Shown: positions 1 to 8,249 of the stretch, in pieces | How positions within the stretch are numbered: position 1 is the first letter of the stretch | Layout: every line of letters begins with the position of its first letter | From: Casp-actino8 sp964563545 | GTDB lineage: Bacteria; Actinomycetota; Acidimicrobiia; Acidimicrobiales; Ilumatobacteraceae | DNA: 64,000 bases | Assembly (NCBI GenBank): GCA_964563545.1 | Contig: CAZLXB010000006.1 | Coordinates: forward strand, 32,979 to 96,978 | Direction of reading: 5' to 3' | Translations under genes and position numbers: made by a program | Notes under the pieces: model-generated | Told to the model about the DNA's origin: nothing | Seen by the model: the letters and a program-made list of their open reading frames with translations, nothing else | The model's database searches: none

Positions 1-560
1 CGGCCCGAGCGGCGAGCGAACGCTTCGGGGCCGTCGACACGCTGATCTCGAACGCGATCTATCAGGGACCCGGCGTCAACGACCGCATCGCCGACCTGCC
101 GGTGGAACTCGCGCGACGAGTGATCGAAGGTGATGCCATCGCACCTCTCGTTCTGTTGCAGGAGTTCCTGCCGGGGATGATCGCGAGCGGTCGAGGGGTG
201 TTCGTGCAACTCACGTCCGGTGCCGCCACGCTGGTGCCCAAAGCTCCGTCGGGTGAGGGCGGCTGGGGAGTTGCCTACGCAATGGCCAAGAGTGCCGTTC
301 ATCGAGTGGCCGGCGTGCTCCATGCCGAACATTCATCCGATGGTCTGCGCGCGTACAGCCTGAACCCAGGTCACGTGACGACCGAGGTCATGAGGCAACG
401 AGCCGAGCGCGCCGGTCGGGAGGCGACCGGCCGCGGACCAGAGGACACCGTCACTGCCGTGGCGTGGCTCCTCGACGGGTCGGAGGCGGCCTCAGCTCTG
501 TCGGGACACGAGGTGATCGCACGTGACATCGCGCGCTCACTCTCCGATCCGAATCGTTGA
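1..560 (+). CDS. SDR family oxidoreductase, 5'-truncated by window edge
   Basis: The reading frame is open from the first bases of the window and stops at 558-560, so the N-terminus with the NAD(P)-binding glycine motif lies outside. Visible SDR features are a SNA-type motif in place of NNAG near the start (ISNAIYQGPG) and the catalytic Y-x-x-x-K as YAMAK, followed by the usual NPG segment (LNPGHVTT). It resembles the SDR at 22347-23237, which has NNAVYVGPG at the same place. The product is probably a short-chain dehydrogenase acting on a hydroxyacyl or alcohol substrate. It converges on the next gene with 8 bp between stops. Confidence 0.8.
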   Translation, partial: ARAASERFGAVDTLISNAIYQGPGVNDRIADLPVELARRVIEGDAIAPLVLLQEFLPGMIASGRGVFVQLTSGAATLVPKAPSGEGGWGVAYAMAKSAVHRVAGVLHAEHSSDGLRAYSLNPGHVTTEVMRQRAERAGREATGRGPEDTVTAVAWLLDGSEAASALSGHEVIARDIARSLSDPNR

Positions 561-568
561 GCAACCTT

Positions 569-1597
569 TCAGAGACGACGTAGTTCGGCCACCGCGGCCG
601 CCAATGCATCGTCGTGTTCGGTGCCCGGAGGCGGGGCCACCAAAACGCCGGTGGCCAACCCGCCGAACCATTCGCTGGCAACGCGTGGGAGTTCATCGAA
701 AGTGGCCTGCGGGACCAAGGTGTCGAGGACCTCGTCGGTGACGTGTCGGGAGAGTTCGTCCCACCTCGACTCGCGGATCAGCGATCGGAGCCGGCCGGCG
801 AGGTCGGCCCACCCGAAGAGTTCGAGGGTGCGCTCGTAAGCCGGTGTGGAATACAAGAATGCGAGAAGGCGTCGGTTGTGTTCGCGTCGCTCGTGCAGAT
901 CGTCGGTGCTGGCGCCGAGAATCCACTGGGTTCCGACGACGAGTTCGATGTCGTCGAGCGACCGTCCGACTTCTTGCGCGCCGGCCGCCAGACCCGGCTG
1001 ACAGACGTCGCGGAGATACCGAGGGTGACTGTTGGTCGGGTGGGTCACGAAACCATCGGCCAGACGTCCGGCGGTCTCGAGCAGTCGGCGGTTGACACCA
1101 CCCATCCAGATGTCTGGTCGACGCACATCGGGACCGAGTGGATCGGGGGTGAAGTTCGGCGTGAGGAGATCGAGTGAGTAGTGCTCGCTCGAGAAATCGA
1201 GGGGCTGTTCGCCGTCGAAGGCGCGCCAACACGCACGCACCGCGCCGATGTGGTCGCGTAGACGTCCGACCGGATCATCGAAGGTGGCGCCGAAGCGACG
1301 CTCGATGTGCGGACGGATCTGGGTGCCGAGACCGAGCTGGAAGCGCCCATTCGACATCGCCGCGAGGTCCCATGCCGAATAGGCGACGGCCATCGGACTG
1401 CGCACGAGGGCCAGAGCCACCGACGTGCGTACCACGAGGCGGGACGTCGACTGCAGGGCGGCCATCGACGCGAGGAACGGATCGTGCACGGTCTCGGCGA
1501 CGTGCAGTCCGTCGTAACCGAGCCGTTCGATACGGCGGGCGTGCTCGGGAATGTCGCGCAACGGCAGACGCGGATCCATGCCCGCGTAGACGCGCAT
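569..1597 (-). CDS. LLM class F420-dependent oxidoreductase (TIGR03617-like)
   Basis: The 342-residue protein has the luciferase-like TIM-barrel pattern: an N-terminal strand followed by a helix with RRIERLGYDGLHVAET, then the central AMSNGRFQLGLGTQ segment typical of F420-dependent members. Length and layout fit the TIGR03617 group, known mainly from mycobacteria and other F420-producing actinobacteria. It would pass a hydride between F420 and an unknown organic substrate in the cytosol. The ATG overlaps the stop of the upstream enoyl-CoA hydratase (TGATG), so the two are almost certainly translated from one mRNA. The substrate is unknown. Confidence 0.85.
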   Translation of the reverse strand: MRVYAGMDPRLPLRDIPEHARRIERLGYDGLHVAETVHDPFLASMAALQSTSRLVVRTSVALALVRSPMAVAYSAWDLAAMSNGRFQLGLGTQIRPHIERRFGATFDDPVGRLRDHIGAVRACWRAFDGEQPLDFSSEHYSLDLLTPNFTPDPLGPDVRRPDIWMGGVNRRLLETAGRLADGFVTHPTNSHPRYLRDVCQPGLAAGAQEVGRSLDDIELVVGTQWILGASTDDLHERREHNRRLLAFLYSTPAYERTLELFGWADLAGRLRSLIRESRWDELSRHVTDEVLDTLVPQATFDELPRVASEWFGGLATGVLVAPPPGTEHDDALAAAVAELRRL

Positions 1598-2337
1598 CAG
1601 GACTGACTCCCGAATCGCGCGCGGGCCCAGTCACGCGCCACGCGATTCTCGTACGCGTAGGCGTCGTCTCCGTCGCCGAGGGGACGGACGTCGTCGTACA
1701 GTCGGCGAACCGCCTCCACTGCGCCGGCGTGGTTGGCGGCGATCGTTTGCGCGATCTCGACCGTGCGGTCGAGCAGCCGTTCGTGGGGAACGACTTCGGT
1801 CACGAGCCCCCACGCGAGCGCCGTACCGGCATCGACGAACTCGGCGGTGTAACTCATGCGGCGCGCGCGGGCTTCACCGATCAGGCGCGGTAGTCGGATG
1901 GTGAGGCCCCAACCCGGAACCATGCCGACCTTGGTGTGGGTGTCGGCGAAACGGGCCCGCTCGGAAGCGATGAGGAAGTCGCAGGCGAGGGCGATCTCGA
2001 ATCCACCGGTCACGGCCGCACCGTTGATCGCTCCGATCACCGGCACTCGCGTGCGCGGCAACGGGCCCCAGTAACCAGGATGTTCGTTCGCGCCCTTCTT
2101 GCGACCGCCACCCACGTCGCGCAGATCGAATCCAGCGCAGAAGGCCGGATCGCGTCCGGTGAGGACGATGGCCCGCACCTCCGGATCGGAATCGACGCGC
2201 GCGATCTCGGCTGGGAACGCCGTCGAGAGTTCGGCGTCGAGTGCGTTGCGGGCTTCGGGTCGATTCAGGGTGACGACGGCGACCGCGCCCCGTCGTTCGA
2301 CGAGGACCACCGGATCGGAAATGCCGTCATCGCCCAC
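1597..2337 (-). CDS. Enoyl-CoA hydratase/isomerase family protein
   Basis: This crotonase-fold protein of about 246 residues has the N-terminal VTLNRPEARNAL motif, an oxyanion-hole segment AFCAGFDLRD, a second oxyanion segment around NGAAVTGGFEIALACD, and a Glu-poor active site that may favour isomerase or hydratase variants. It would hydrate a trans-2-enoyl-CoA in beta-oxidation. The frame is open far upstream. The GTG at 2337 is chosen because further extension runs through the operator and the divergent gene. An in-frame ATT at 2322 would give the common N-terminus SDPVVLVER and is an alternative. It is co-transcribed with the F420 oxidoreductase downstream. Confidence 0.82.
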   Translation of the reverse strand: MGDDGISDPVVLVERRGAVAVVTLNRPEARNALDAELSTAFPAEIARVDSDPEVRAIVLTGRDPAFCAGFDLRDVGGGRKKGANEHPGYWGPLPRTRVPVIGAINGAAVTGGFEIALACDFLIASERARFADTHTKVGMVPGWGLTIRLPRLIGEARARRMSYTAEFVDAGTALAWGLVTEVVPHERLLDRTVEIAQTIAANHAGAVEAVRRLYDDVRPLGDGDDAYAYENRVARDWARARFGSQS

Positions 2338-2339
2338 GA

Positions 2340-2356
2340 TCTGACAGAGTGTCAGA
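2340..2356. promoter_or_regulatory. Palindromic operator, site 1 (TCTGACA-N3-TGTCAGA)
   Basis: The sequence TCTGACAGAGTGTCAGA is a perfect inverted repeat with 7-bp arms around a 3-bp centre. It lies between the divergent enoyl-CoA hydratase (start 2337) and F420 oxidoreductase (start 2392), so a bound protein could control both. The same core occurs at five other promoters here. Confidence 0.8.
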
Positions 2357-2391
2357 CGGACGCACCGTCGTCCAGAGCGAACGGGGGACAC

Positions 2392-3291
2392 GTGAAATTC
2401 TGGTGCGCTACCGCCTTCATGAAGACGAAGCAATTGGTGCACATCGCGCAGTTGCTCGACGAAGCGGGTTACCACGGACTCATGGTCAGCGACCATCTCG
2501 TGTATCCGAAGAATCTGCAATCGAAGTACCCGTATTCGCCGCATCCGGACGGACGGCCGATCTGGGAACCCGAGACTGCGTGGCCCGACCCGTGGGTGCT
2601 GATCGGCGCCATGTCGAGTGTGACGCGCCAACTGAACTTCACCACCAACATCTACGTGGCCGGCCATCGCCCGCTTCTGCAACTGGCCAAGGAGATCGCG
2701 ACGGCATCGGTTCTCTCGGATGGACGCGTGGCGTTGGGTGCTGGCGCGGGCTGGATGAAAGAAGAGTTCGACCTCCAGGGCCAGGATTTCTCCAATCGCG
2801 GCAAACGTCTGACCGAGATGATCGAGGCGCTCCGCGCGATGTGGGCCGGAGGATGGGTGGAGTTTCACGGCGAGTATTACGAGATTCCCCCGGTGACCAT
2901 GGAGCCGTCACCACCGTCGCGAGTGCCGATTTACGTGGGGGGCCATACGGATGCGGCACTCCGTCGCGCCGCCAAGGTGGGCGACGGTTGGATCGGAAAT
3001 GCGTATCCATGGGAGGAGGCCGAGCTCCATGTGGCGAAGTTGAAGGGTTACCTGCGCGAGTACGGGCGCGAGAACGACGACTTCGAGATCATCTGCGGTC
3101 TGTACGCGATGCCCACGGCCGACCTCTACCGGCGGGCCGAAGAGGAACTCGGGCTCACAGGAACTCTGTGCATGCCGTGGGCACTCGGCAATCCATCAGC
3201 TGGTGATCACGCTGGGTTGTCGGAGATGTCGGCTGCCTATCGGCCTTACATCGACGACTTCGCGACCAACGTGGTCGCCAAGTGCCAGTGA
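2392..3291 (+). CDS. LLM class F420-dependent oxidoreductase (TIGR03619-like)
   Basis: The 299-residue luciferase-like protein has a clear N-terminal LLDEAGYHGLMVSDHL segment, the conserved SDGRVALGAGAGW loop where cofactor binds, a FHGEYYEIPPV segment and VPIYVGGHTDAALRRAA near the C-terminal half. These match the TIGR03619 group of F420 oxidoreductases. The frame is open upstream to 1936, but the GTG at 2392 is chosen because a GGGGGA ribosome-binding site lies 5 nt before it and the protein then has normal family length. It diverges from the hydratase operon across operator site 1. The substrate is unknown, but operator and neighbours point to acyl-CoA or hydrophobic acid catabolism. Confidence 0.87.
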   Translation: MKFWCATAFMKTKQLVHIAQLLDEAGYHGLMVSDHLVYPKNLQSKYPYSPHPDGRPIWEPETAWPDPWVLIGAMSSVTRQLNFTTNIYVAGHRPLLQLAKEIATASVLSDGRVALGAGAGWMKEEFDLQGQDFSNRGKRLTEMIEALRAMWAGGWVEFHGEYYEIPPVTMEPSPPSRVPIYVGGHTDAALRRAAKVGDGWIGNAYPWEEAELHVAKLKGYLREYGRENDDFEIICGLYAMPTADLYRRAEEELGLTGTLCMPWALGNPSAGDHAGLSEMSAAYRPYIDDFATNVVAKCQ

Positions 3292-3298
3292 CGTCGGT

Positions 3299-4771
3299 TC
3301 AGCCGGGCCAGACGATCGACTGCATCTCGGTGTAGCAGAGCAGACCGAAGTCGCCGCCGTCGCGGCCGACACCGCTCATCTTGAAACCGCCGAAAGGCGC
3401 CTCGTGGTTCCGTTGCGCGGTGTTGATGCCGACGTTGCCGCTTCGAAGTTGACGAGCAACCCGATAGGCGCGATCGGAGTCCTGCGAAAAGACGTAGTCG
3501 TAGAGTCCGAACTCGGTGCCGTTGGCGATGGCCAGACCCTCGTCTTCGTCGTCGAAGGGGACGACCACGACCACCGGACCGAAGATCTCCTGTTGAACGG
3601 GAGTCATGCCGGGTCGGCAGTTCGCGATGAGCGTCGGAGCGACGTAGAAACCGCGGTCCATGTGTTGCGGGCGTCGGCCGTCCACCACGACTTCGGCACC
3701 CTCGTTGGCGCCGGCGGCGATGTACGACTCGATCCGATCGCGCTGGGCAGCCGAGATCACGGGACCCACCAAGGTGTCGGGCTGAGTGGGATCGCCGACC
3801 TTCAGATGCGGAGCCACATTGGCCAGCGCGGTCACGAGTTCGTCGTACCGGCTGCGGTGAACGATCGCGCGCGTGGGCGCGGTGCAGATCTGGCCGCTGT
3901 GGAAGGCCCACACACTCTGGATCGCGCCGACCGCCTTGGCGACATCGGCGTCCTCGAGGACGAGTGCGGCTCCCTTGCCGCCGAGTTCGAGGAGCTGGCG
4001 CTTCATGGTCGCCGCTCCGGCCTCCATGATTTTCACGCCCACTCCAGTCGATCCCGTGAACGACACCATGTCGACATGCGGACTGGTCGTGAGCGCGGCG
4101 GCCGGTTCGGGTTTGGACGACGTCACGATGTTGATCACTCCGGGCGGGAACCCGACTTCGTGCATGATCTCGGCGAGTTCGATCACCGCGAGCGGATCCT
4201 GTGGCGCGGGCTTCATCACCACCGTGCAACCGACGGCGAGAGCCGGGGCGATCTTGCCGGCCATGTTGACGACCGGGAAGTTGTAGGGCGAGATGCACGC
4301 GACCACACCGACCGGCTGACGCTGGACGACTCCGCCGATGAGTCCGCCGGGAGCGAGGGGAGTGGCCTGCATCGGTGACGGTGGAAGGGGGATGTCGAGG
4401 CTGCGCGCTGCGCTGCGGGCGTAGCGCTCGAAACGTTCGATGGCGACCGGAACCTGCATTCGCGATCCGACCTGGGCGGTCGCGCCGGTCTCGCTGATGA
4501 TGAGCGGTACGAGATCGGCCTGTCGTTCACGAAGGCGGTCGGCGACGGCTTGCAAGAGGCGCGCGCGTTCGGCGGGCGGCGTACGCCACCACCGGGGGAA
4601 GGCGTCGTGCGCGGCACGGGCGGCGGCCTCGGCCTGTGCGACCGATGCCTCGGGGGCGTGCCCGACGACTTGCTCGGTCGCCGGATTGATGATCGGGACG
4701 GAACCGTGGTCGCCGTCGACCCACTCGCCGCCGATGAGAAGTCGGTATGTCTTGTCGGACGTCTGAGCCAC
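3299..4771 (-). CDS. Aldehyde dehydrogenase family protein
   Basis: The 490-residue NAD(P)-dependent aldehyde dehydrogenase oxidises an aldehyde to the acid. The oxyanion Asn motif is SPYNFPVVN, the nucleotide-binding loop is SFTGSTGVG, the general-base Glu is in LLELGGKGA, and the catalytic Cys lies in SGQICTAPTR. The EIFGPVV motif is present near the C-terminus. The open frame continues upstream to 6550, antisense to the amidohydrolase, which is an artefact of high GC. The GTG at 4771 is chosen because GGAGG stands 7 nt before it and gives normal length. It diverges from the amidohydrolase across operator site 2. Confidence 0.93.
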   Translation of the reverse strand: MAQTSDKTYRLLIGGEWVDGDHGSVPIINPATEQVVGHAPEASVAQAEAAARAAHDAFPRWWRTPPAERARLLQAVADRLRERQADLVPLIISETGATAQVGSRMQVPVAIERFERYARSAARSLDIPLPPSPMQATPLAPGGLIGGVVQRQPVGVVACISPYNFPVVNMAGKIAPALAVGCTVVMKPAPQDPLAVIELAEIMHEVGFPPGVINIVTSSKPEPAAALTTSPHVDMVSFTGSTGVGVKIMEAGAATMKRQLLELGGKGAALVLEDADVAKAVGAIQSVWAFHSGQICTAPTRAIVHRSRYDELVTALANVAPHLKVGDPTQPDTLVGPVISAAQRDRIESYIAAGANEGAEVVVDGRRPQHMDRGFYVAPTLIANCRPGMTPVQQEIFGPVVVVVPFDDEDEGLAIANGTEFGLYDYVFSQDSDRAYRVARQLRSGNVGINTAQRNHEAPFGGFKMSGVGRDGGDFGLLCYTEMQSIVWPG

Positions 4772-4804
4772 GGTTCGCCTCCGTTGTGATCGCCGTGCGA
4801 AGGC

Positions 4805-4810
4805 TACAAT
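4805..4810 (+). promoter_or_regulatory. -10 element TACAAT for amidohydrolase gene
   Basis: A near-consensus -10 hexamer overlaps the left arm of operator site 2, 36 bp before the amidohydrolase start. Repressor binding there would cover the -10 and transcription start. Confidence 0.55.
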
Positions 4811-4828
4811 CTGACGGGTCGTCAGATT
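4808..4828. promoter_or_regulatory. Palindromic operator, site 2 (AATCTGACG-N3-CGTCAGATT)
   Basis: A 21-bp perfect inverted repeat with 9-bp arms lies between the divergent aldehyde dehydrogenase and amidohydrolase genes. It shares the TCTGAC-N5-GTCAGA core with the other five sites. Confidence 0.85.
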
Positions 4829-4846
4829 CCATCGCAAGGGGCCAAC

Positions 4847-6568
4847 ATGCTCGACATCGTCATCAAGGGCGGAACCATCATCGATGGAACGGGAGCGCCG
4901 GCGCGACGGGCCGACGTCGGAATCAAGGATGGACGCATCGTCTCCGTCGGCGTCGTCGAAGAGTCGGCAACAGAGATCATCGATGCCGACGGCCTCATGG
5001 TGGCTCCCGGTTTCATCGATCCGCACACGCATTACGACGCGCAGCTCCTGTGGGACCCGACTGCGAGTCCATCGAGCGTGCACGGTGTGACGACGGTGAT
5101 CGGCGGTAACTGCGGGTTCACGCTCGCTCCGCTCATCCCTGGCGACGCCGATTACCTCCGCAAGATGATGTCGAAGGTCGAGGGCATGCCGCTCGCTGCG
5201 CTCGAGAACGGCACCGACTGGTCGTGGGAGACTTTCGCCGACTACCTCGGCCGACTCGAGAACAACATCTCCGTCAACGCCGGATTCCTCGTCGGCCATT
5301 GTGCGGTGCGCCGCTACGTGATGGGCCCGGCCGCCGTGGGTGGTGAGGCCGATGCCGAGCAGATCGACGCCATGCGTCGCGAATTGGCCCGCGCCATCGA
5401 AGCCGGGGCTCTTGGTTTCTCGTTCACGAACAGCACCTCGCACAGCGACGGCGACGGTGAACCCGTGGCGAGCCGTTGGGCCACGCACGACGAACTGATC
5501 GCATTGTGTGAAGAGACCGGTCAGCACGAGGGCACGACCCTCGAGGGGATCGTTCCGGGCTGTCTCGATCGCTTCGCCGACGACGAGATCGAGTTGCTGG
5601 GCCGCATGAGTGCGGCGGCCAATCGGCCCATGAACTGGAACGTCCTGACGGTCGACTCTCGCGAACCCGACCGTGTCCCGCGTCAGATCTCGGCGTTCGA
5701 CCGCGCTGCTCAACTCGGTGGTCGCGTGGTGGCGCTCACCATGCCGGTCCAGGTGCCGATGAACATGAGTTTCCTCAACTTCTGTGGCTTGTGGCTGTTG
5801 CCCGGTTGGCAGAAGGTCCTCGGTGTCCCGGTGGCCGAGCGGATCCAGCGTCTGCAAGATCCCGACGTACGACTCGCGTTGCTGGAGAACAGCCTTTCGC
5901 CGGCGGCCGGCGTGTTTCGTCGGCTCGCCGACTGGGGCGACTACGTCATCGGCGACACGTATTCGAAGGCCAACGAAGGTCTGTCGGGGCGCATCGTCCG
6001 CGACGTCGCCAACGAGCGGGGGAAGAGTTCGTTCGGGACTTTGCTCGACATCGTGATCGCCGACGATCTCCGCACGATTCTCTGGCCCACCCCGCAGGAC
6101 GACGACGCCGAGTCGTGGCGCATGCGAGCCGAACTCTGGCAGGACCCGCGCGCCATCATCGGAGGTTCGGATGCCGGCGCCCACCTCGATCGCATGTGCG
6201 GCGCGCCGTACCCCACTCGTTGGCTCGCCGACTGTCTGCGTGGTCGCCAACTCGTGCCGGTCGAGCACGCAGTCCGCATGATGACATCGGCGCCGGCGAA
6301 CCTGTTCGGTCTCACCGATCGTGGTGTGTTGCGCGAGGGATCTCACGCCGATGTGGTGGTCTTCGATCCGGCCACCGTGGGTTCGGAGGACGCCCGACTC
6401 GTGACCGACCTGCCCGGTTCGTCGTCTCGTCTCACCGCCGGATCGCACGGCGTGGTTCGCGTTCTGGTGAACGGAGTACCGATCGTGGAGAACGGCGTGG
6501 CCAACGGCCGCACGCCGGGCACCGTGTTGAAGTCGGGCCGCGACACCCACACCGTCACGGCCCGCTGA
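4847..6568 (+). CDS. N-acyl-D-amino-acid deacylase-type amidohydrolase
   Basis: This 573-residue metal-dependent hydrolase of the D-aminoacylase/dihydroorotase-like branch begins with the standard VIKGGTIIDGTG strand. It has the HxH metal motif in GFIDPHTHYDAQ, the GGNCGFT cysteine typical of D-aminoacylases, and the late metal-ligand Asp in GGSDAGAHLDRM. The C-terminal segment returns to the small beta domain (HADVVVFDP). An AAGGGG ribosome-binding site precedes the ATG. Members cleave N-acyl bonds or related amides and lactones. The operator in front suggests a place in the same catabolic programme as its neighbours rather than peptide turnover. A strong terminator follows. Confidence 0.88.
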   Translation: MLDIVIKGGTIIDGTGAPARRADVGIKDGRIVSVGVVEESATEIIDADGLMVAPGFIDPHTHYDAQLLWDPTASPSSVHGVTTVIGGNCGFTLAPLIPGDADYLRKMMSKVEGMPLAALENGTDWSWETFADYLGRLENNISVNAGFLVGHCAVRRYVMGPAAVGGEADAEQIDAMRRELARAIEAGALGFSFTNSTSHSDGDGEPVASRWATHDELIALCEETGQHEGTTLEGIVPGCLDRFADDEIELLGRMSAAANRPMNWNVLTVDSREPDRVPRQISAFDRAAQLGGRVVALTMPVQVPMNMSFLNFCGLWLLPGWQKVLGVPVAERIQRLQDPDVRLALLENSLSPAAGVFRRLADWGDYVIGDTYSKANEGLSGRIVRDVANERGKSSFGTLLDIVIADDLRTILWPTPQDDDAESWRMRAELWQDPRAIIGGSDAGAHLDRMCGAPYPTRWLADCLRGRQLVPVEHAVRMMTSAPANLFGLTDRGVLREGSHADVVVFDPATVGSEDARLVTDLPGSSSRLTAGSHGVVRVLVNGVPIVENGVANGRTPGTVLKSGRDTHTVTAR

Positions 6569-6583
6569 ATCTCTCCCCGCACG

Positions 6584-6619
6584 CGAAGGAGCCGCCCGGT
6601 TGCCCGGGCGGCTCCTTCG
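6584..6619. terminator. Bidirectional intrinsic terminator
   Basis: A 16-bp perfect stem (6584-6599 with 6604-6619) with a TTGC loop lies between the convergent amidohydrolase and substrate-binding protein genes. The flanking sequence is only moderately T-rich, as is common in high-GC actinobacteria. Confidence 0.9.
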
Positions 6620-6640
6620 TACTTCTCACGACCGATGTGG

Positions 6641-8104
6641 TCAGTCGGTGATCGACACCCAGTCGCTCACGACGATGCCGCACGAGATCGGTGCTGCACA
6701 GCCGTTGTAGAGGCCGTTGGCATCGGGTGCGGTGTCAGCGGCGGCCGCAGTGATCTTCACGGTGTGAACCGCGTTGGCCGCGTACGGCTTACCGGGGGCG
6801 AAGAGTCCGGTTCCGCCACCGGCGAGAGCCAAGGGCACCTCGCCGAGGTTGAGCACCGACTCGATGAACGACGCGCGGGTCGGATTGACTCCAGCCGCGG
6901 TCATGGCCAACTGGAAGATGTTGGCCATCGCGCACTCCTGCGGGGTGTAGTCCGAGAAGAGCTGCTTGCCGGTCGTGTCGGTGATGATCTGACCGGCCGG
7001 CACACCCGAGTTGGACTTGCCGCCGTAGTACGACTCGAAGTTCTCGTCGAAGTGAGCGCGGCAACCAGCCTCGAACTCGGTGTCGGGACGAATGCTCGTT
7101 CCGTCGGTCGAGTGGTCGTAGGCGGTGATGCATTCACTACCGGCGGCCGCGGCCGGTGCACGGCTCAGACCGAAGGCCGAGCAACCCGAGGACGACGTGT
7201 CCATGAGGCTGAACTTGAGACCTGCAGCCGCGGCGGCCGTCCAGAATCCGGTGTTCTCGGTGAAGGGTGTGGCGACGAGGACGCGCACCACGCCTTCGGC
7301 CTGGAACGCACCGACGGCATTGGCACCTTCTTCGTTGATCGCCGCGTTGTCACCCGACGTCGAGTTCAATTCGATCAACTTCACCGTGTAACCAGCCTCG
7401 GTGAGGGCGGCCTCGGCGGCCTTGCCCGCTGCGCTGAGCGCCGGGGTGTTGTTCGACAGGATGCCCACGGTGGCGCCAGCGGCGGCCTCGCCGGACTCGA
7501 TCCACGCCTTGGCTCCGGCGGCGGCCACGACCTCACTCGGCGGAGCGAGCGAGATGGCGAGTCCGGTGTCGAGTTCGGCCTGGCTCATGACGTCGCCGTA
7601 CATGATCGGGACGCCGGCGTCGAGCAGGCACTTACGGGCGATCGACGAGAGACCGGTTCCGTTCACGACGAGGAAGAGTTCGTTGTCGACGGTCGCTTCG
7701 GCACACAGGGTGTCGAAGGTCGACTGATCGAGCGGGTTCCACACGAGACGAACGAGTTCGATCTGGCGACCGTTGATGCCACCGGCCTCGTTCATGTCGT
7801 CGAAGAAGACCTGCCAGCGAGCCATCAGGTGGTCGGTGGTCAGCGTTTCGGGAATCGAGATTCCCATGGCGCGGATGGCTTCGAGGTCGGAGACCGCCAC
7901 GCCGATCTTGATGGTGTCGGGAGTGATGCCGACATCGGAGGCGGTGAGCTCTTCGGTCGGGGCTTCGGTGGCGGGCGCTTCGCTGCCGGCCGGGGCCTCG
8001 GTGGCCGGAGTCGAATCTCCGCCGTCGTCACCACCACACGCGGCGATGAGCAATGAGGCGCCGGCGACCAAGGCCAACGCCACTCGGGACTTTCTGGTCA
8101 TCAT
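6641..8104 (-). CDS. Branched-chain-amino-acid-type ABC substrate-binding lipoprotein (LivK-like)
   Basis: The 487-residue type-I periplasmic binding protein has a lipoprotein signal peptide with lipobox IAAC (Cys23), then a Thr/Pro/Ala/Glu-rich linker to about residue 55. The start of the folded domain, TIKIGVAVSDLEA, and a later GGINGRQIELV segment are typical of the LivK/Peripla_BP_6 family. A GAGGGGG ribosome-binding site precedes the ATG pair at 8104/8101. It would sit lipid-anchored outside the membrane and deliver substrate to the divergent fusion transporter at 8250-13267, with which it shares operator site 3. Family members bind amino acids, amides, aromatic acids or other small organics, and the ligand here is unknown. 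Confidence 0.92.
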   Translation of the reverse strand: MMTRKSRVALALVAGASLLIAACGGDDGGDSTPATEAPAGSEAPATEAPTEELTASDVGITPDTIKIGVAVSDLEAIRAMGISIPETLTTDHLMARWQVFFDDMNEAGGINGRQIELVRLVWNPLDQSTFDTLCAEATVDNELFLVVNGTGLSSIARKCLLDAGVPIMYGDVMSQAELDTGLAISLAPPSEVVAAAGAKAWIESGEAAAGATVGILSNNTPALSAAGKAAEAALTEAGYTVKLIELNSTSGDNAAINEEGANAVGAFQAEGVVRVLVATPFTENTGFWTAAAAAGLKFSLMDTSSSGCSAFGLSRAPAAAAGSECITAYDHSTDGTSIRPDTEFEAGCRAHFDENFESYYGGKSNSGVPAGQIITDTTGKQLFSDYTPQECAMANIFQLAMTAAGVNPTRASFIESVLNLGEVPLALAGGGTGLFAPGKPYAANAVHTVKITAAAADTAPDANGLYNGCAAPISCGIVVSDWVSITD

Positions 8105-8167
8105 TTCCCCCTCAGGAATGGTCCGTGACTAGTGAACCGAAAGCGGATTGCCCGGTTCAGGTAGGGG

Positions 8168-8173
8168 ACGGTA
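8168..8173 (-). promoter_or_regulatory. -10 element TACCGT for the LivK-like gene
   Basis: The hexamer TACCGT on the minus strand lies 13 bp from the edge of operator site 3, placing its -35 region inside the operator, mirror-like to the opposite promoter. Confidence 0.5.
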
Positions 8174-8186
8174 GCACGGTCGGACC

Positions 8187-8213
8187 CGGTTTCTGACACA
8201 TCGTCAGAAACCG
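8187..8213. promoter_or_regulatory. Palindromic operator, site 3 (CGGTTTCTGAC-N5-GTCAGAAACCG)
   Basis: This is the longest copy of the shared palindrome: 11-bp perfect arms around a 5-bp centre. It lies between the divergent LivK-like gene and the MFS-LivF fusion gene and covers the expected -35 regions of both. Confidence 0.9.
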
Positions 8214-8223
8214 ATTCGGGCGA

Positions 8224-8229
8224 CTATTG
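8224..8229 (+). promoter_or_regulatory. -10 element TATTGT for the transporter fusion operon
   Basis: The TATTGT hexamer lies 10 bp after operator site 3 and about 20 bp before the start codon, which has a GAGGGGGG ribosome-binding site. The -35 position falls inside the operator. Confidence 0.55.
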
Positions 8230-8249
8230 TCGTCGCCCGAGGGGGGTCC

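Noticed and set aside
4772..6550. Long upstream extension of the aldehyde dehydrogenase frame
   Set aside because: It runs antisense through the amidohydrolase and through operator site 2. The GTG at 4771 has a good ribosome-binding site and gives normal length.
6635..8056. 473-codon plus-strand frame opposite the LivK-like gene
   Set aside because: Shadow frame of a high-GC gene. The minus strand has the lipobox, ribosome-binding site and family motifs.
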